From Chloroflexota bacterium (GTDB lineage Bacteria > Chloroflexota > Chloroflexia > Chloroflexales > Roseiflexaceae), in NCBI GenBank assembly GCA_013388755.1, contig JACAEQ010000100.1, positions 36,999 through 100,998 of the forward strand: a stretch of DNA of 64,000 nucleotides. Reading direction: 5' to 3'. The translations under genes and the position numbers were made by a program. A model generated the notes under the pieces. The model did no database searches. It saw nothing but the letters and a program-made list of their open reading frames with translations, and was not told the DNA's origin. Below, one piece after another: positions 36,818 through 47,010 of this stretch. Within the stretch, counting starts at the first letter, position 1; each line of letters begins with the position of its first letter.

Positions 36818-38067
36818 ACATTCTTATGCTCACGTCGTCATACCCGAAGTATGCCGGGGAGACGACGGCGCCGTTCATTGAAGAGATTGCTGCCGGGCTA
36901 GTGCGTCGCGGGCACACGGTGCACCTCCTTGCGCCGTTCCACCCGGGTATACGCCGCGGGGCCGTGGAGCGCGGCGTGCGGCTCCACTTCTACCGTTATA
37001 GCCCGCACCCGTCGCTCAATGTCTTCGGCTATGCCGAGTCGCTCCGCGCCGACGTTGGCGTGCGCGGTGCGGCACTCATGGCGACGCCGCTGGCGCTCGC
37101 GGCATCGCTCAGAGCACTGGCGCACCTCACGCGCCACCATGCCTTCGATCTGGTGCATGCACACTGGGTTCTGCCCAATGGCCTGCCAGCCGCCATCACA
37201 GCGCGATGGCGCGACCTGCCGCTGGTCGTCAGCCTGCATGGCTCCGACGTCTACCTGGCAAGCAAAGCGTGGCCGCTGTCGCTTACAGCGGCGGTGATCT
37301 TCCGTGCTGCAAGCGCCATCAGCGCATGCAGCGGCGATCTCCACGAGCGGGCAATTCGCCTCGGCGCGCCACCTGCACACATCGAAGTCATACCGTATGG
37401 CGTCGATGCCCACGCCTTCCGTCCCGACCCGCGCGCCGGCGCACTGGTGCGCGCCGAACTTGGCATGGCCGATGATGCCAGGTTGATCATCGCAATGGGG
37501 CGTATGGTTCACAAAAAAGGGTTTACCTATCTAATCGACGCATTGCCACGCATTCGTGCGACGCATCCCCGGGCGCAGCTAGTGCTGGCCGGCTATGGCG
37601 ATCTGCTGGAGGATCTAAAACAACGAGCTGTACGGATGGGTGTCGCCGATGCCGTGCTGTTCCCCGGCCAACTGCCGCGCGACCGCGCCGCACGCTATGT
37701 CGCCGCCGCTGATGTGTATGTCGTGCCGTCCGTCCGCGACGATGCCGGCAACATTGACGGCCTGCCGAACACACTGCTCGAAGGTATGGGTGCGGCGCGG
37801 CCGATCGTCGCCACGCACACCGCCGGGATTCCCGATGTCATCACCGACGGTGTTCACGGTCTACTCGCGCCGGAACGCGACGCGGCGGCACTGGCCGCGG
37901 CCATCGGGCGGCTCCTGAGCGACGGCGACCTCGCGGCACGTCTTGGCGCGGCGGCACGCCGCCGCGTGCTCGACGAACTCTCCTGGGATGTGACGGCGGC
38001 ACGGTTTGAAGCCGCCTATCACCGCGCCATCGCCGGACGAAGACCAATTCCTTCGCGCTACACCTAG
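36814..38067 (+). CDS. Glycosyltransferase family 4
   Basis: A 417-residue GT-B glycosyltransferase. N-terminal Rossmann fold: MLTSSYPKYAGETTAPFIEE, HAHWVLPNGLP, SLHGSDVYL. C-terminal nucleotide-sugar domain: GRMVHKKGFTYLIDALP and the E-x7-E segment DDAGNIDGLPNTLLEGMGAA. It is a retaining cytosolic enzyme, likely extending a lipid-linked glycan. It overlaps the GT-C gene by 4 nt. Confidence 0.92.
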   Translation: MNILMLTSSYPKYAGETTAPFIEEIAAGLVRRGHTVHLLAPFHPGIRRGAVERGVRLHFYRYSPHPSLNVFGYAESLRADVGVRGAALMATPLALAASLRALAHLTRHHAFDLVHAHWVLPNGLPAAITARWRDLPLVVSLHGSDVYLASKAWPLSLTAAVIFRAASAISACSGDLHERAIRLGAPPAHIEVIPYGVDAHAFRPDPRAGALVRAELGMADDARLIIAMGRMVHKKGFTYLIDALPRIRATHPRAQLVLAGYGDLLEDLKQRAVRMGVADAVLFPGQLPRDRAARYVAAADVYVVPSVRDDAGNIDGLPNTLLEGMGAARPIVATHTAGIPDVITDGVHGLLAPERDAAALAAAIGRLLSDGDLAARLGAAARRRVLDELSWDVTAARFEAAYHRAIAGRRPIPSRYT

Positions 38068-38098
38068 AAGCCGCGACGCCATGCCATTAGAAGGCGCG

Positions 38099-39082
38099 AT
38101 GACCACCGACGACCTCCATGCGCTAGTCGCCTATCTCGACGTCCACCCCGCCGCTGGCGTCTGGGGATGGTGGCGGATCCGCCGGATCGATGGCGGACGC
38201 AATAATCTGATCTATCGCACGACCGGGGCGAAATATGATCTGGCGGTCAAGTTCTGCCGCCGCGACGAACGCGACCGCGCCGGGCGCGAGTATGCCGCGC
38301 TGCGCCTGGTACACAACCACAGTCCTGCGATCGCGCCTGAGCCGCTGCTGCTCGAACGCGAGCGCTATCGCAACCCGGTGGTCGTGCAGACCTGGCTTGC
38401 CGGAGAGGTGAGCGCCGCGCCGCCGGCCACCGATGACGACTGGCGCGCCATGCTGGCGCATTATGCCGCGCTCCGCCAATTCACGCCGGCCAGTAGCGCC
38501 ATTCCGCTGCGCCTGGCCGTCACCAATATGGACAGCTTCGTCAACGGGCAGGCAATGGTTGCCGCGCAGGCCGCCATGTTGCCCGCCGGCGAGATTGACG
38601 CTGAGTTGCGCATGCTGTTGCGCGAGGTGGCGCAACTGGCCGATCCGAGACTGCCGCCCGCCGCGCATACGCTCTGCCGGGTGGATGCCAACTGCGCCAA
38701 CTTCATCCGCCGGCCCGGCGTCTGGGCCTCGGTCGATTGGGAAAACAGCGGATGGGGTGATCCGGCCTTTGAAATCGTCGATTTGATGACCCACCCGGCG
38801 CTGGTTGATGTGCCAGACGCACGCTGGGAATGGGTCATTGCCGAATATGCCCGGTTGACCGGCGATCGCGCCGCACCGGCGCGAATTCGCGCATACTATC
38901 CGCTCATGCTGATCTGGTGGGTGGTGCGTCTGGCACGTTATCTGTATGAAGTGCCGCGCGGATTGGATCAGGCGCTGGTGGCACGCACGCCTTCATGGGA
39001 ACAAGACCTGCGCGCGAAATATGCCCGTTATCTCCAACGCGCACAAGCCAGAATGGCAGGATTGCAGCATGGCGCGTTCTGA
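38099..39082 (+). CDS. APH-fold phosphotransferase
   Basis: A 327-residue protein with the aminoglycoside-phosphotransferase/choline-kinase fold. The catalytic loop is TLCRVDANCANFIRR: the usual His of the HxD motif is Arg, but the Asp and the Asn five residues on remain, and the metal-binding DWENSGWGDPAFEIVD is intact. The N-lobe Lys is in LAVKFCRR. Members phosphorylate sugars, antibiotics, homoserine or choline. Between glycosyltransferases, a sugar or lipid head-group substrate is the best guess. The ATG at 38099 has GAAGG five bases upstream. It overlaps the next gene by 14 nt. Confidence 0.8.
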   Translation: MTTDDLHALVAYLDVHPAAGVWGWWRIRRIDGGRNNLIYRTTGAKYDLAVKFCRRDERDRAGREYAALRLVHNHSPAIAPEPLLLERERYRNPVVVQTWLAGEVSAAPPATDDDWRAMLAHYAALRQFTPASSAIPLRLAVTNMDSFVNGQAMVAAQAAMLPAGEIDAELRMLLREVAQLADPRLPPAAHTLCRVDANCANFIRRPGVWASVDWENSGWGDPAFEIVDLMTHPALVDVPDARWEWVIAEYARLTGDRAAPARIRAYYPLMLIWWVVRLARYLYEVPRGLDQALVARTPSWEQDLRAKYARYLQRAQARMAGLQHGAF

Positions 39083-41309
39083 GCATAACACCACACCACC
39101 AGCGCCACGTGCGCTCATCATCCCTGGCGGACTGCTAACAGTTGTTGCACTGGCGATCCGGCTCTACCGGCTCGACACACAGAGCCTGTGGCTGGATGAA
39201 GGAAGCACCTGGGCCGAAATCAGCGGGCGCAGCGGCAAAGGCTGGCTTGCGCTCCTGGCTGAATTGTTCAGCCCATCCGCCGGATACCCACTCTACCATC
39301 TCATCCTGAAAGCCTGGATCGCGATTGCCGGCGATTCGGAGTGGGCGCTGCGCTTCCCCTCAGCGCTTGCCGGTGCGCTGGCCGTGCTGGCGATTGTCGC
39401 GGCTGCAAACGAAGTGCGTGTCGAGGTCACTCTCGATGAAAACCAGCACCGGAGTTCGCTCGTCGCTGCTGGTCTGCTGGGTGCCATCTCGCCGTATGCG
39501 CTCTGGCATGCCCAGGATGCCAAAGTGTACAGTCTGCTGATTCTGGCCGCGGCGCTCCTGGTATGGACGTTCCTTCGCGCGCTGCGCCTTGAGACACGAC
39601 CGGCATGGCTCTGCTTCGCGATGGTGGCGCTGGTCAGTATATTCATCCATCGCCTGGCCTTATTGTTGCTGGCCGGCGCGGCCGTGGCGGCGGCGCTCCA
39701 TCGGTGGCGCGGTGGTCGCGCTCAACCGCTGGCGGCGCCGGTGGCCCTGCTGATCGCGGTGGCGCTGGGTCTTGTGGGTATTGGCGGCACGATCCTTGCC
39801 GCGCGCGGCGAACGGCCTGGTAGCAGCAGTATCGTCGGGCCTATCGAAGGCCTGTGGTACACACTCACGCGGTTCGGCCTCGATCGGTGGCCGGCGGAAC
39901 TCGACGGATACCTGGGCATACCTGGCCTGGCATGGCTGCTGCCGTTCGTGGCATTGACGGTGTGGGGGCTGCTCCTGCTGCTGCGAGATGCGCTCGCCGG
40001 GCATCGCGGCGCGCCGGTCGTGCTCTGCCTGGCGATTGTTCCACTGGTGCTCTTTGCGATGGTGCATACCCTGGCGCCAATCTACGAATCACGGTATGCC
40101 GCTCCGGCATTCCCGGCGTGGGTGCTGGCGCTCGTGTATCCATTGTTGGTGAGCGGCGAACGGCAAAAGACGAGCCGCAGAGGAGAAGACAAGAAAAGAA
40201 GAGGGGGAGAAGGGAACCGTGCAGGCAACACCTATTGTGCCTCAGCTGCATCCCTCATCGCTCATCGCCCGTCCCTCGCTCTCATGCTGCTGGCGCTCAT
40301 CTGCCTGGCAAGCATCGCGTCGCTGTTGCAACCCGGTAAAGGGTTGTTCAGCGGCGCTCCGGTCAAGGAACAGTGGCGCGAGGCCGTCGCTGCACTGGCG
40401 GTGCGTGTGCATCCGGATGACCTGGTACTGCTTCATCCGTATTATGTCGAGCCGCTGTATGCCTATTATGCGCCGCGCGTGACGCCCGACCCGCTGCCGC
40501 ACCCGGTGACCTTCCCGATCTTTGCCGAGGGCGACACCTGCGGCATTGCCGACCCGACGCGGCAACAGCTACTGGAGTGCATCCGGCGACGCTTCGAGCC
40601 GTTCTTCAATCAGCAGGCGGAGGGGCATAAGCGCGCCCTGCTGCTGATCGCGCCAGAGCACGCGCGCACGGTGGATCCGCCGCCGCTGCCGCAGGACCGC
40701 TTCGGCTGGGTCGGGTTGCGTTTCCAGTATCCACAGCGCACCTGGCCGTGCGGCGGGGCGGAATTCGTCGGTGTGATGATCATGTGCCAGAGCTACCCTG
40801 AGACATTCAACGCCAGCGGAGCGGGAACCATCCCGATGCCGGATATACCGCTCGACGCGATCTTCGGCAGTGCATTGCGATTGCGCGGATACTCGCTTGC
40901 GCTGCACGGCAATGCCGCGCGGCCGGGGGGCACATTACCGGTGACGCTCTACTGGACGGCAGTAGCCGCGCCAACGCGCGATTACCGCGTCTTTCTTCAT
41001 CTGTGCCGCGACTGTGACGTTCCGCCGGTTGCCAACGACGACGGGCCGCCGCTTGGGGGTTACGCACCGGCCGGCCTTACCAGCACCTGGCGCGTCGGCG
41101 ACCCGCTGCACGATGAGCGCGCACTGGCATTGCCGCGTAACCTGGCTCCGGGGCGGTACACACTGGTCATGGGGGTGTACAGTGGCGATGGCGCGCCCGA
41201 GACACGATTGCCCATCGCCGGGACGACGCCGGCGCTTACGCACAACCGGCTGGTGCTGGGCACCGTCGAGGTGGCGGCGCCGGCGCAGAGAGCCTACCAG
41301 CCCGAGTAA
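39069..41309 (+). CDS. GT-C membrane glycosyltransferase, second copy
   Basis: A 746-residue protein with about ten membrane segments in residues 14-430. The GT-C catalytic loop is SLWLDEGSTWAEISG after the first helix. A basic, low-complexity insertion (about residues 363-400) sits between two helices and is encoded by a purine-rich run. The soluble C-terminus has a first part (about 440-560) with paired cysteines and a beta-sandwich-like end (about 580-740, LPVTLYWTAVAAPTRDYRVF). The donor and acceptor are unknown. It starts inside the APH-fold gene. Confidence 0.82.
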   Translation: MARSEHNTTPPAPRALIIPGGLLTVVALAIRLYRLDTQSLWLDEGSTWAEISGRSGKGWLALLAELFSPSAGYPLYHLILKAWIAIAGDSEWALRFPSALAGALAVLAIVAAANEVRVEVTLDENQHRSSLVAAGLLGAISPYALWHAQDAKVYSLLILAAALLVWTFLRALRLETRPAWLCFAMVALVSIFIHRLALLLLAGAAVAAALHRWRGGRAQPLAAPVALLIAVALGLVGIGGTILAARGERPGSSSIVGPIEGLWYTLTRFGLDRWPAELDGYLGIPGLAWLLPFVALTVWGLLLLLRDALAGHRGAPVVLCLAIVPLVLFAMVHTLAPIYESRYAAPAFPAWVLALVYPLLVSGERQKTSRRGEDKKRRGGEGNRAGNTYCASAASLIAHRPSLALMLLALICLASIASLLQPGKGLFSGAPVKEQWREAVAALAVRVHPDDLVLLHPYYVEPLYAYYAPRVTPDPLPHPVTFPIFAEGDTCGIADPTRQQLLECIRRRFEPFFNQQAEGHKRALLLIAPEHARTVDPPPLPQDRFGWVGLRFQYPQRTWPCGGAEFVGVMIMCQSYPETFNASGAGTIPMPDIPLDAIFGSALRLRGYSLALHGNAARPGGTLPVTLYWTAVAAPTRDYRVFLHLCRDCDVPPVANDDGPPLGGYAPAGLTSTWRVGDPLHDERALALPRNLAPGRYTLVMGVYSGDGAPETRLPIAGTTPALTHNRLVLGTVEVAAPAQRAYQPE

Positions 41310-41484
41310 CCGCTTACAGCCGGGGGTGGGCTGGAAGGCTTCTGCAAGAGCCGATTCGCGGCGCCTCACCGATGGAAAGACACCATTTCCAGGAGAAATA
41401 TGAACAGGGTCACCCGCAGAACGGGTGGAGCATCTTCCGCACGGTGCGATGGCGCCATTAGCGGCCATGCCAGGCTCCTTCGGG

Positions 41485-41490
41485 TATAAT
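41485..41490 (+). promoter_or_regulatory. -10 box of pgsA
   Basis: GGGTATAATG with a weak -35. It lies in the 199-bp gap after the GT-C gene, 18 nt upstream of the pgsA GTG. Confidence 0.5.
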
Positions 41491-41508
41491 GCATGCGAAG
41501 GAGGTCGC

Positions 41509-42117
41509 GTGAACGCCCGTCATCTGCCCAACCTGCTCGGCCTGTTTCGCATTGTGACAACGCCGGTGCTCTTCGTTCTGATCGCCATCGGCACGCCGAC
41601 AGGCGATCTTGGAGCCGTCGCGCTCCTGCTATTGATGGCGGCCAGCGACATCGCCGATGGGCGAATCGCCCGCAAACTCCGTGTGGTTTCGCCGCTTGGC
41701 GTGTTTCTCGATACCATCTCCGACAAGATCTTTGTTGCCGGGGCCTTGCTGCCGATGGTCGAGCGTGGACTGGTTCCGGGGTGGGTCGCCCTGCTCATCA
41801 TTGTCCGTGAATTCGCAGTCTCCGGGTTGCGCTCGTACGCTGCCTCCGCCGGCCAGGTGATCGCGGCACGCCAGTGGGGGAAGCAAAAACTGATCTTCAC
41901 GGTCACGGCGCTTGTGTGGCGCCTGGTCGACTCAGCCGTACGCACCTGGCCCGGTGCGCCGGAAGCATTGCTGTTGCTGGCGTCATTCTGGCCGGTGGTA
42001 CTTGGTATCGCGCTCGTCTGGACCATCGGCTCGGGGATCGAGTATTTCTGGAAAGCGCTACCGTTGCTGCGCCCTGCGACGGGGGTGACACAACGAACGA
42101 TAGGGGATGAGGGATGA
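41509..42117 (+). CDS. pgsA: CDP-alcohol phosphatidyltransferase, PgsA-like
   Basis: A 202-residue membrane enzyme. The CDP-alcohol signature D-x2-D-G-x2-A-R-x8-G-x3-D-x3-D is present as SDIADGRIARKLRVVSPLG followed by LDTISDK. NLLGLFRIVTTP at the N-terminus and IIVREFAVSGLRSYAA are typical of phosphatidylglycerophosphate synthase, which makes the precursor of phosphatidylglycerol. The GTG at 41509 has AGGAGG upstream. The last ten residues are encoded by GATGAGGGATGA-like microrepeats and may not be conserved. Confidence 0.9.
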   Translation: MNARHLPNLLGLFRIVTTPVLFVLIAIGTPTGDLGAVALLLLMAASDIADGRIARKLRVVSPLGVFLDTISDKIFVAGALLPMVERGLVPGWVALLIIVREFAVSGLRSYAASAGQVIAARQWGKQKLIFTVTALVWRLVDSAVRTWPGAPEALLLLASFWPVVLGIALVWTIGSGIEYFWKALPLLRPATGVTQRTIGDEG

Positions 42118-42224
42118 CACGGTTAGAGGATGAATCGTTCAACGGAACATGCGGATTTCAAACGTATCTGAAAGCCGAGGGGATGATCCCTGACCTTGCG
42201 TAGTGGCTCGAACAATGACACGCT

Positions 42225-44663
42225 ATGAAACGATTAAGCGATCGCATTTTGAAGAACACCATGATGCATGTTGCACCTGAACAGTATGTGAGCGCCGCCT
42301 CGCCGGTGCTGACCGATGAACGTCTTGCGGTCCTGGATTCGATCCAGCGACGTGTACTCTGGCTCGCAACCCTGATGATCCACCACGCCAATCACATACG
42401 TCCCAATGCTGACGGTACGAAGATCGGCGGCCACCAGGCATCATCGGCCTCGCTTGTCACAACGCTCACCGCGCTCTACTTCCACGTCCTGCGCCCCGGC
42501 GATCGTGTATCAATCAAGCCGCATGCCTCACCGGCGTTCCATGCCGTCCAGTATCTCCTCGGGCGGCTACCACGCGAATATCTCACGACACTACGCACCT
42601 ATGGCGGTCTCCAGGCCTATCCCAGCCGCACCAAGGACCCGGACGATGTTGATTTCTCGACGGGTTCGGTCGGGCTGGGGGCGGTGGCGCCGGCATTCGC
42701 TGCGCTGGCACACCGGTATGCAAAGGCACACTTCGGCAGCGTCACGTCGCGCCGTTTCTTTGCCCTGGTCGGCGATGCCGAACTGGACGAAGGGAACGTC
42801 TGGGAGGCGGTGCTCGACGAAGCGATGGAAGGGCTGGAAAACCTGATCTGGATCGTCGATCTGAACCGCCAGAGCCTCGACCGGGTCGTACCGGGGATTC
42901 GCGCTGCACGCTTGAAGCGCCTGTTCGCCGAAAATGGCTGGCAGGTACTCGAAGCGAAATACGGTCGCCGGCTTCAAGCACTCTTCCGGCGCGAAGGCGG
43001 CGAGGCGCTGCGCCGCCGGATAGACGATATGAGCAACGAAGAATACCAGGCGCTGATCCGCCTGCCCGGCCACGAGCTGCGCCCGCGCCTGTGCGACGAT
43101 CCGGCGGGCGCAGGAACGCAGATCGCGGCTGCCATCGCCGCAATCTCGGATGACGAGTTGCCTGCCGTTCTGTCGAACCTCGGCGGCCACGACCTTGCCG
43201 AAATGATTGACGTGCTCAACGCAGCCGATACATCCGCCGGCCGGCCAACGATTATCTTCGCCTACACTATCAAAGGATGGGGGCTGCCGATCGCCGGTCA
43301 CCCGCTCAACCACTCAATGCTGCTGAGTGCCGAGCAGGTGGAGACCCTGCGCGCGTCATACGGCATCGCGCCAGGTGCCGAATGGGATGCGTTCGCTCCT
43401 GGAACACCCGAAGCTGAGCTCTGCCGTGAAGCCGCCGCTCGCCTGCGTCCCGCCGACGCGCCACCGGGCGAAACCTGCGACCCGGCGCTCGTTCCCGACG
43501 AAGTGGGACTCGCCGTGCCGGAAACCAGCAGCACGCAGGATGCGTTCGGCCGCTTGCTGGTACGCCTCGCGGATATGCCTGACCTGCGCGAACGAATCGT
43601 CACAACATCGCCAGATGTCTCGGTTTCGACCAACCTGGCGGGATGGATCAACAAGACCGGCGTCTTCACGCCCGTCGAACATCCTGATTATGAGACCGAG
43701 TCGTACCGGTTACTACGCTGGAAACGCGGGCCTGGCGGCCGGCACATTGAGCTTGGCATTTCCGAGATGAACCTGTTCATGCTGTTGAGTATGCTGGGGT
43801 TGTCGGCGGAACTGTGCGGCCAGCCGCTGATTCCGATCGGCACGGTGTATGATCCGTTCGTCTGCCGCGGCCTCGACGCCCTGATCTATGGCGTCTATTC
43901 GGGCGCAAAGTTCATTTTCGCCGGCACACCGTCCGGCATCACACTTGCACCCGAAGGCGGCGCGCACCAGTCGACGATTACACCGTCTATCGGGGCGGAA
44001 TTGCCGAAACTTCGTGCGTATGAACCGTGTTATGCCCAGGAAGTGGAATGGTTGATGCTGGCGGCGATCCGTGAGTGCTGCGACCGCGACCATGGCCGGC
44101 CAACCTACCTGCGCCTCTCGACTCGCCCGGTTGACCAGGCGCCATTCAGCCGGGCCGTCCAGCGGATGGGCAAAAACGAATTGCGACGCCAGATCCTGGC
44201 CGGTGGCTACCGTCTCCGCGACTGGCGCAGCGATCCGCCGGCACAGCCGGCATATCGCGACGATGGGCGCCCCTATCTGGTGCATCTTGCCGCCGCGGGC
44301 GCGATCGTACCCGAAGCGCTGGCGGCCGCAGAGTACCTGGGTCGCGAGGGGGTGGCCGTCAATGTGCTCAACCTGGTCAGCCCGAAACAACTCTTTGAAC
44401 GCTGGCAGGCAATGCATCACACAGCGGGCGATCCGCTCGAATGGTTGGTCCGGCCCGATGAACGCGATGCGCCGATTGTGACCATTCAGGATGGAGCATC
44501 GCATAGCCTGGCATGGCTGGGTGGCGTGTATGGCGCGCCGGTCACGGCGCTCGGCGTAGATGATTTTGGGCAGTCGGGGGGGCGCGTCGATCTGTACCGC
44601 CACTTCGGAATCGACCCGTTGAGCATCGCCGAAATGGCATTTCGCGCGCTCGACCGATCGTGA
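42225..44663 (+). CDS. AceE-type pyruvate dehydrogenase E1 (transketolase family)
   Basis: An 812-residue thiamine-diphosphate enzyme of the homodimeric E1 type. N-terminal domain: [46 protein letters not shown], the ThDP-binding [14 protein letters not shown] with [11 protein letters not shown]. Middle domain: [19 protein letters not shown] with the catalytic Glu, and [14 protein letters not shown]. This order follows E. coli AceE rather than transketolase or the alpha2beta2 E1. No E2 or E3 gene is adjacent. The ATG at 42225 lacks a clear ribosome binding site; the upstream 107 bp hold nothing recognisable. Confidence 0.85.
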   Translation: MKRLSDRILKNTMMHVAPEQYVSAASPVLTDERLAVLDSIQRRVLWLATLMIHHANHIRPNADGTKIGGHQASSASLVTTLTALYFHVLRPGDRVSIKPHASPAFHAVQYLLGRLPREYLTTLRTYGGLQAYPSRTKDPDDVDFSTGSVGLGAVAPAFAALAHRYAKAHFGSVTSRRFFALVGDAELDEGNVWEAVLDEAMEGLENLIWIVDLNRQSLDRVVPGIRAARLKRLFAENGWQVLEAKYGRRLQALFRREGGEALRRRIDDMSNEEYQALIRLPGHELRPRLCDDPAGAGTQIAAAIAAISDDELPAVLSNLGGHDLAEMIDVLNAADTSAGRPTIIFAYTIKGWGLPIAGHPLNHSMLLSAEQVETLRASYGIAPGAEWDAFAPGTPEAELCREAAARLRPADAPPGETCDPALVPDEVGLAVPETSSTQDAFGRLLVRLADMPDLRERIVTTSPDVSVSTNLAGWINKTGVFTPVEHPDYETESYRLLRWKRGPGGRHIELGISEMNLFMLLSMLGLSAELCGQPLIPIGTVYDPFVCRGLDALIYGVYSGAKFIFAGTPSGITLAPEGGAHQSTITPSIGAELPKLRAYEPCYAQEVEWLMLAAIRECCDRDHGRPTYLRLSTRPVDQAPFSRAVQRMGKNELRRQILAGGYRLRDWRSDPPAQPAYRDDGRPYLVHLAAAGAIVPEALAAAEYLGREGVAVNVLNLVSPKQLFERWQAMHHTAGDPLEWLVRPDERDAPIVTIQDGASHSLAWLGGVYGAPVTALGVDDFGQSGGRVDLYRHFGIDPLSIAEMAFRALDRS

Positions 44664-44718
44664 CGGGCCATCGCCAGCTGGCGGCACACCCCTGCCTGCC
44701 GTGCCAGGGCTTCAGGCA

Positions 44719-44727
44719 TGGTATACT
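44719..44727 (+). promoter_or_regulatory. Extended -10 promoter of the PfpI gene
   Basis: TGGTATACT, an extended -10 about 43 nt upstream of the ATG at 44770. Confidence 0.5.
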
Positions 44728-44769
44728 CAATGCGTCCCATGTTCGTTGGAAAGCAACAAGGAGGTTCGC

Positions 44770-45351
44770 ATGAGCGCCAGAAACATCCTGATGCTGGTCG
44801 GCGACTACGTGGAAGATTATGAGGTTATGGTGCCGTTCCAGGCGCTCCTGGCAGTCGGGCACAACGTCCATGCCGTGTGCCCCGATAAGCGAGCGGGAGA
44901 CAAGGTACGCACGGCGGTTCACGACTTCGAGGGCGATCAGACGTACAGCGAAAAACCAGGGCACAACTTTGCGCTCAACGCAACGTTTGCTGAAGTCAGA
45001 GCCGAAGACTATGATGCGCTGGTGATCCCCGGCGGGCGCGCACCGGAGTATATCCGCCTGAATGAGACGGTGCTGGACATGGTGCGCCACTTCGCGGAAC
45101 ACAACAAGCCGATCGCCGCGATCTGCCATGGCGCGCAGGTGCTCGCTGCAGCAGGAGTGCTGGAGGGCAAATCGTGCAGCTGTTACCCGGCAGTGGGGCC
45201 GGATGTCACGCGCGCGGGTGGCAGGTATGTCGCCATTCCGGCCGATAAGGCACATGTTGACGGCAACCTGGTATCTGCCCCGGCATGGCCGGCGCATCCT
45301 GAATGGATCGCCGCCTTCTTGAAGGTCCTGGGAACGAAGATCGAGTTGTAA
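44770..45351 (+). CDS. DJ-1/PfpI family protein
   Basis: A 193-residue protein of the DJ-1/PfpI superfamily. The nucleophile Cys lies in the elbow [14 protein letters not shown], the conserved Glu in [12 protein letters not shown], and [13 protein letters not shown] is typical of PfpI-type deglycase/protease-like members. AGGAGG precedes the ATG. It stands alone between its own promoter and a convergent membrane gene. Function is stress-related in general; the substrate is not known. Confidence 0.92.
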   Translation: MSARNILMLVGDYVEDYEVMVPFQALLAVGHNVHAVCPDKRAGDKVRTAVHDFEGDQTYSEKPGHNFALNATFAEVRAEDYDALVIPGGRAPEYIRLNETVLDMVRHFAEHNKPIAAICHGAQVLAAAGVLEGKSCSCYPAVGPDVTRAGGRYVAIPADKAHVDGNLVSAPAWPAHPEWIAAFLKVLGTKIEL

Positions 45352-45458
45352 ACCGGATAGCCTTTCGGGTACGTTGCGAGCGACCCGTGCCGGCGCATGC
45401 TGCCTGCCCGGCAGGTTCCCTTTCGCCTGACACGTGGTCGCTCACATACTCAGGGTAA

Positions 45459-45818
45459 TCATGCGGCAGCAACTGCCCGGCGCGCTTCCACGAACGAGCG
45501 AATGCAGAGCGCAACATAGACGCCGCAAATCAGCGCCATCGCGATGTTGGCCATCATGGCAGTGCTGAGCTCAAATGCACCAAGCGACGGAAGGATGCGG
45601 CTGAGGGGCGCCAGAAAGCCAAGCGCGCCCAGGCCGGCGGCAATGTGCATCATGATCCTGCGGCGCTGCCCGCGCTGCGCCAGCCAGCCAAGCAACATCA
45701 GCGGCACACCGAAGAATGCCGGGATCAACGCGGTCACGCTCGCCATCCCGGTACCAATATAGGTCGTCACAGCAAGTATGGTGAGCGCCACACCAGCAAC
45801 AATTGTGATTCGAGGCAT
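45459..45818 (-). CDS. Small four-helix membrane protein
   Basis: A 119-residue protein with four hydrophobic segments (about 4-24, 28-47, 56-75 and 83-108) and short basic loops (RGQRRR). GGAGG precedes the ATG. I do not recognise a family. It converges on the PfpI gene and is divergent from trpA; the 210-bp gap up to trpA holds nothing recognisable. Confidence 0.7.
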   Translation of the reverse strand: MPRITIVAGVALTILAVTTYIGTGMASVTALIPAFFGVPLMLLGWLAQRGQRRRIMMHIAAGLGALGFLAPLSRILPSLGAFELSTAMMANIAMALICGVYVALCIRSFVEARRAVAAA

Positions 45819-46028
45819 TGTTTCCTCCGTTTGCGCTTTATGGATTCACACTGCTTGCACTGCTGATCGTGCGTACTGCCCGATAGTCAGTGAATACACG
45901 CACATGCTACTGCCTGTACCTCAGGGCACACAGAGGCGCCTTCCCTGATCAGTATGTGAAAGATTTCCCGAAGCACCCGAGACGAGTGATTGTTCGCATG
46001 TCATCCAGACCAGCAGGAACCACTGCAC

Positions 46029-46814
46029 ATGAGCCGCATCGCTGCAACATTCGCGAAGCTGCGCGCTGAGGGGCGCACGGCGCTGATGCCTTACCTGATG
46101 ACGGGGTACCCTGAGCGCGACTCAGCGATTCAGCTCGCGCCAGCGCTCGAAGCTGCCGGGGCGGACCTGTTCGAGCTCGGCGTCCCCTTTTCCGACCCGC
46201 TGGCCGACGGCGCAACGATCCAGCGCGCCTCGGAGCGCGCCCTCGCCAACGGTACACGCCTCGAACAGTGCATCGCAACAATCGCGGCGCTCCGCGAACG
46301 CGGCGTGAACGCGCCAATCGTGCCCATGGGGTACTATAACCCGTTTCTGCAATACGGCCTCGACCGGCTGGCACGCGATCTGGCCGGCGCCGGCGCCGAT
46401 GGCCTGATCATTCCCGATCTGCCACCGGAAGAGGCGGGCGCCTGCCATGCCGCCTGCCGGACCCACGGCATTGACCTGATCTTCTTTGTCGCCCCCACCA
46501 CCCCCGATGACCGCATTGCCCACATTGCGACCATCGGCAGCGGTTTCATCTATTGTGTCTCGCTGACTGGCGTCACCGGGGCACGGCGCGAACTCTGGAG
46601 CGGCCTGCCCGCCTTCCTCAAACGGGTGCGCCACCATACCGATCTGCCGCTGGTGGTCGGATTCGGCATCAGCAGCGCGGCCCACGTGCGCGACGTAGGC
46701 GCACATGCGGACGGCGTGATCGTTGCCAGCGCACTGATTAATGCCATAGACCAGGCCCCACCAGACGAGTACGTCGCGCGCGCCGCCGATTTTGTACGTG
46801 GCCTGCGCGCCTGA
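46029..46814 (+). CDS. trpA: Tryptophan synthase alpha chain
   Basis: TrpA (261 aa) cleaves indole-3-glycerol phosphate to indole, which is passed to TrpB. The catalytic Glu and Asp are in ADLFELGVPFSDPLADG, and the phosphate loop and gate are VVGFGISSAAH and SLTGVTGARRE. trpB is not adjacent, so the gene is dispersed from the trp operon. The ATG at 46029 begins the fold. Confidence 0.95.
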   Translation: MSRIAATFAKLRAEGRTALMPYLMTGYPERDSAIQLAPALEAAGADLFELGVPFSDPLADGATIQRASERALANGTRLEQCIATIAALRERGVNAPIVPMGYYNPFLQYGLDRLARDLAGAGADGLIIPDLPPEEAGACHAACRTHGIDLIFFVAPTTPDDRIAHIATIGSGFIYCVSLTGVTGARRELWSGLPAFLKRVRHHTDLPLVVGFGISSAAHVRDVGAHADGVIVASALINAIDQAPPDEYVARAADFVRGLRA

Positions 46815-46966
46815 GCATACCGCAACAGGCGTGACTATACGCTACCGGGGGTGTGTTCTGGAGCGGGCAGCACATATGGGTGAATACCGCCGGTCAAACA
46901 CCATGATAATGAGGCGTGCGCATAGTTACCAACAGGTGACCGTCATTCACCGGCTGTAAAGAGCCA

Positions 46967-46975
46967 TGGTATAAT
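46967..46975 (+). promoter_or_regulatory. Extended -10 promoter of the GT2-sugar transferase operon
   Basis: TGGTATAAT, 35 nt upstream of the GTG at 47011. The 155-bp gap from trpA otherwise contains no recognisable feature. Confidence 0.55.
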
Positions 46976-47010
46976 TGCGGCGTCAGAATGCTGTATGCCG
47001 GGGACTGACC

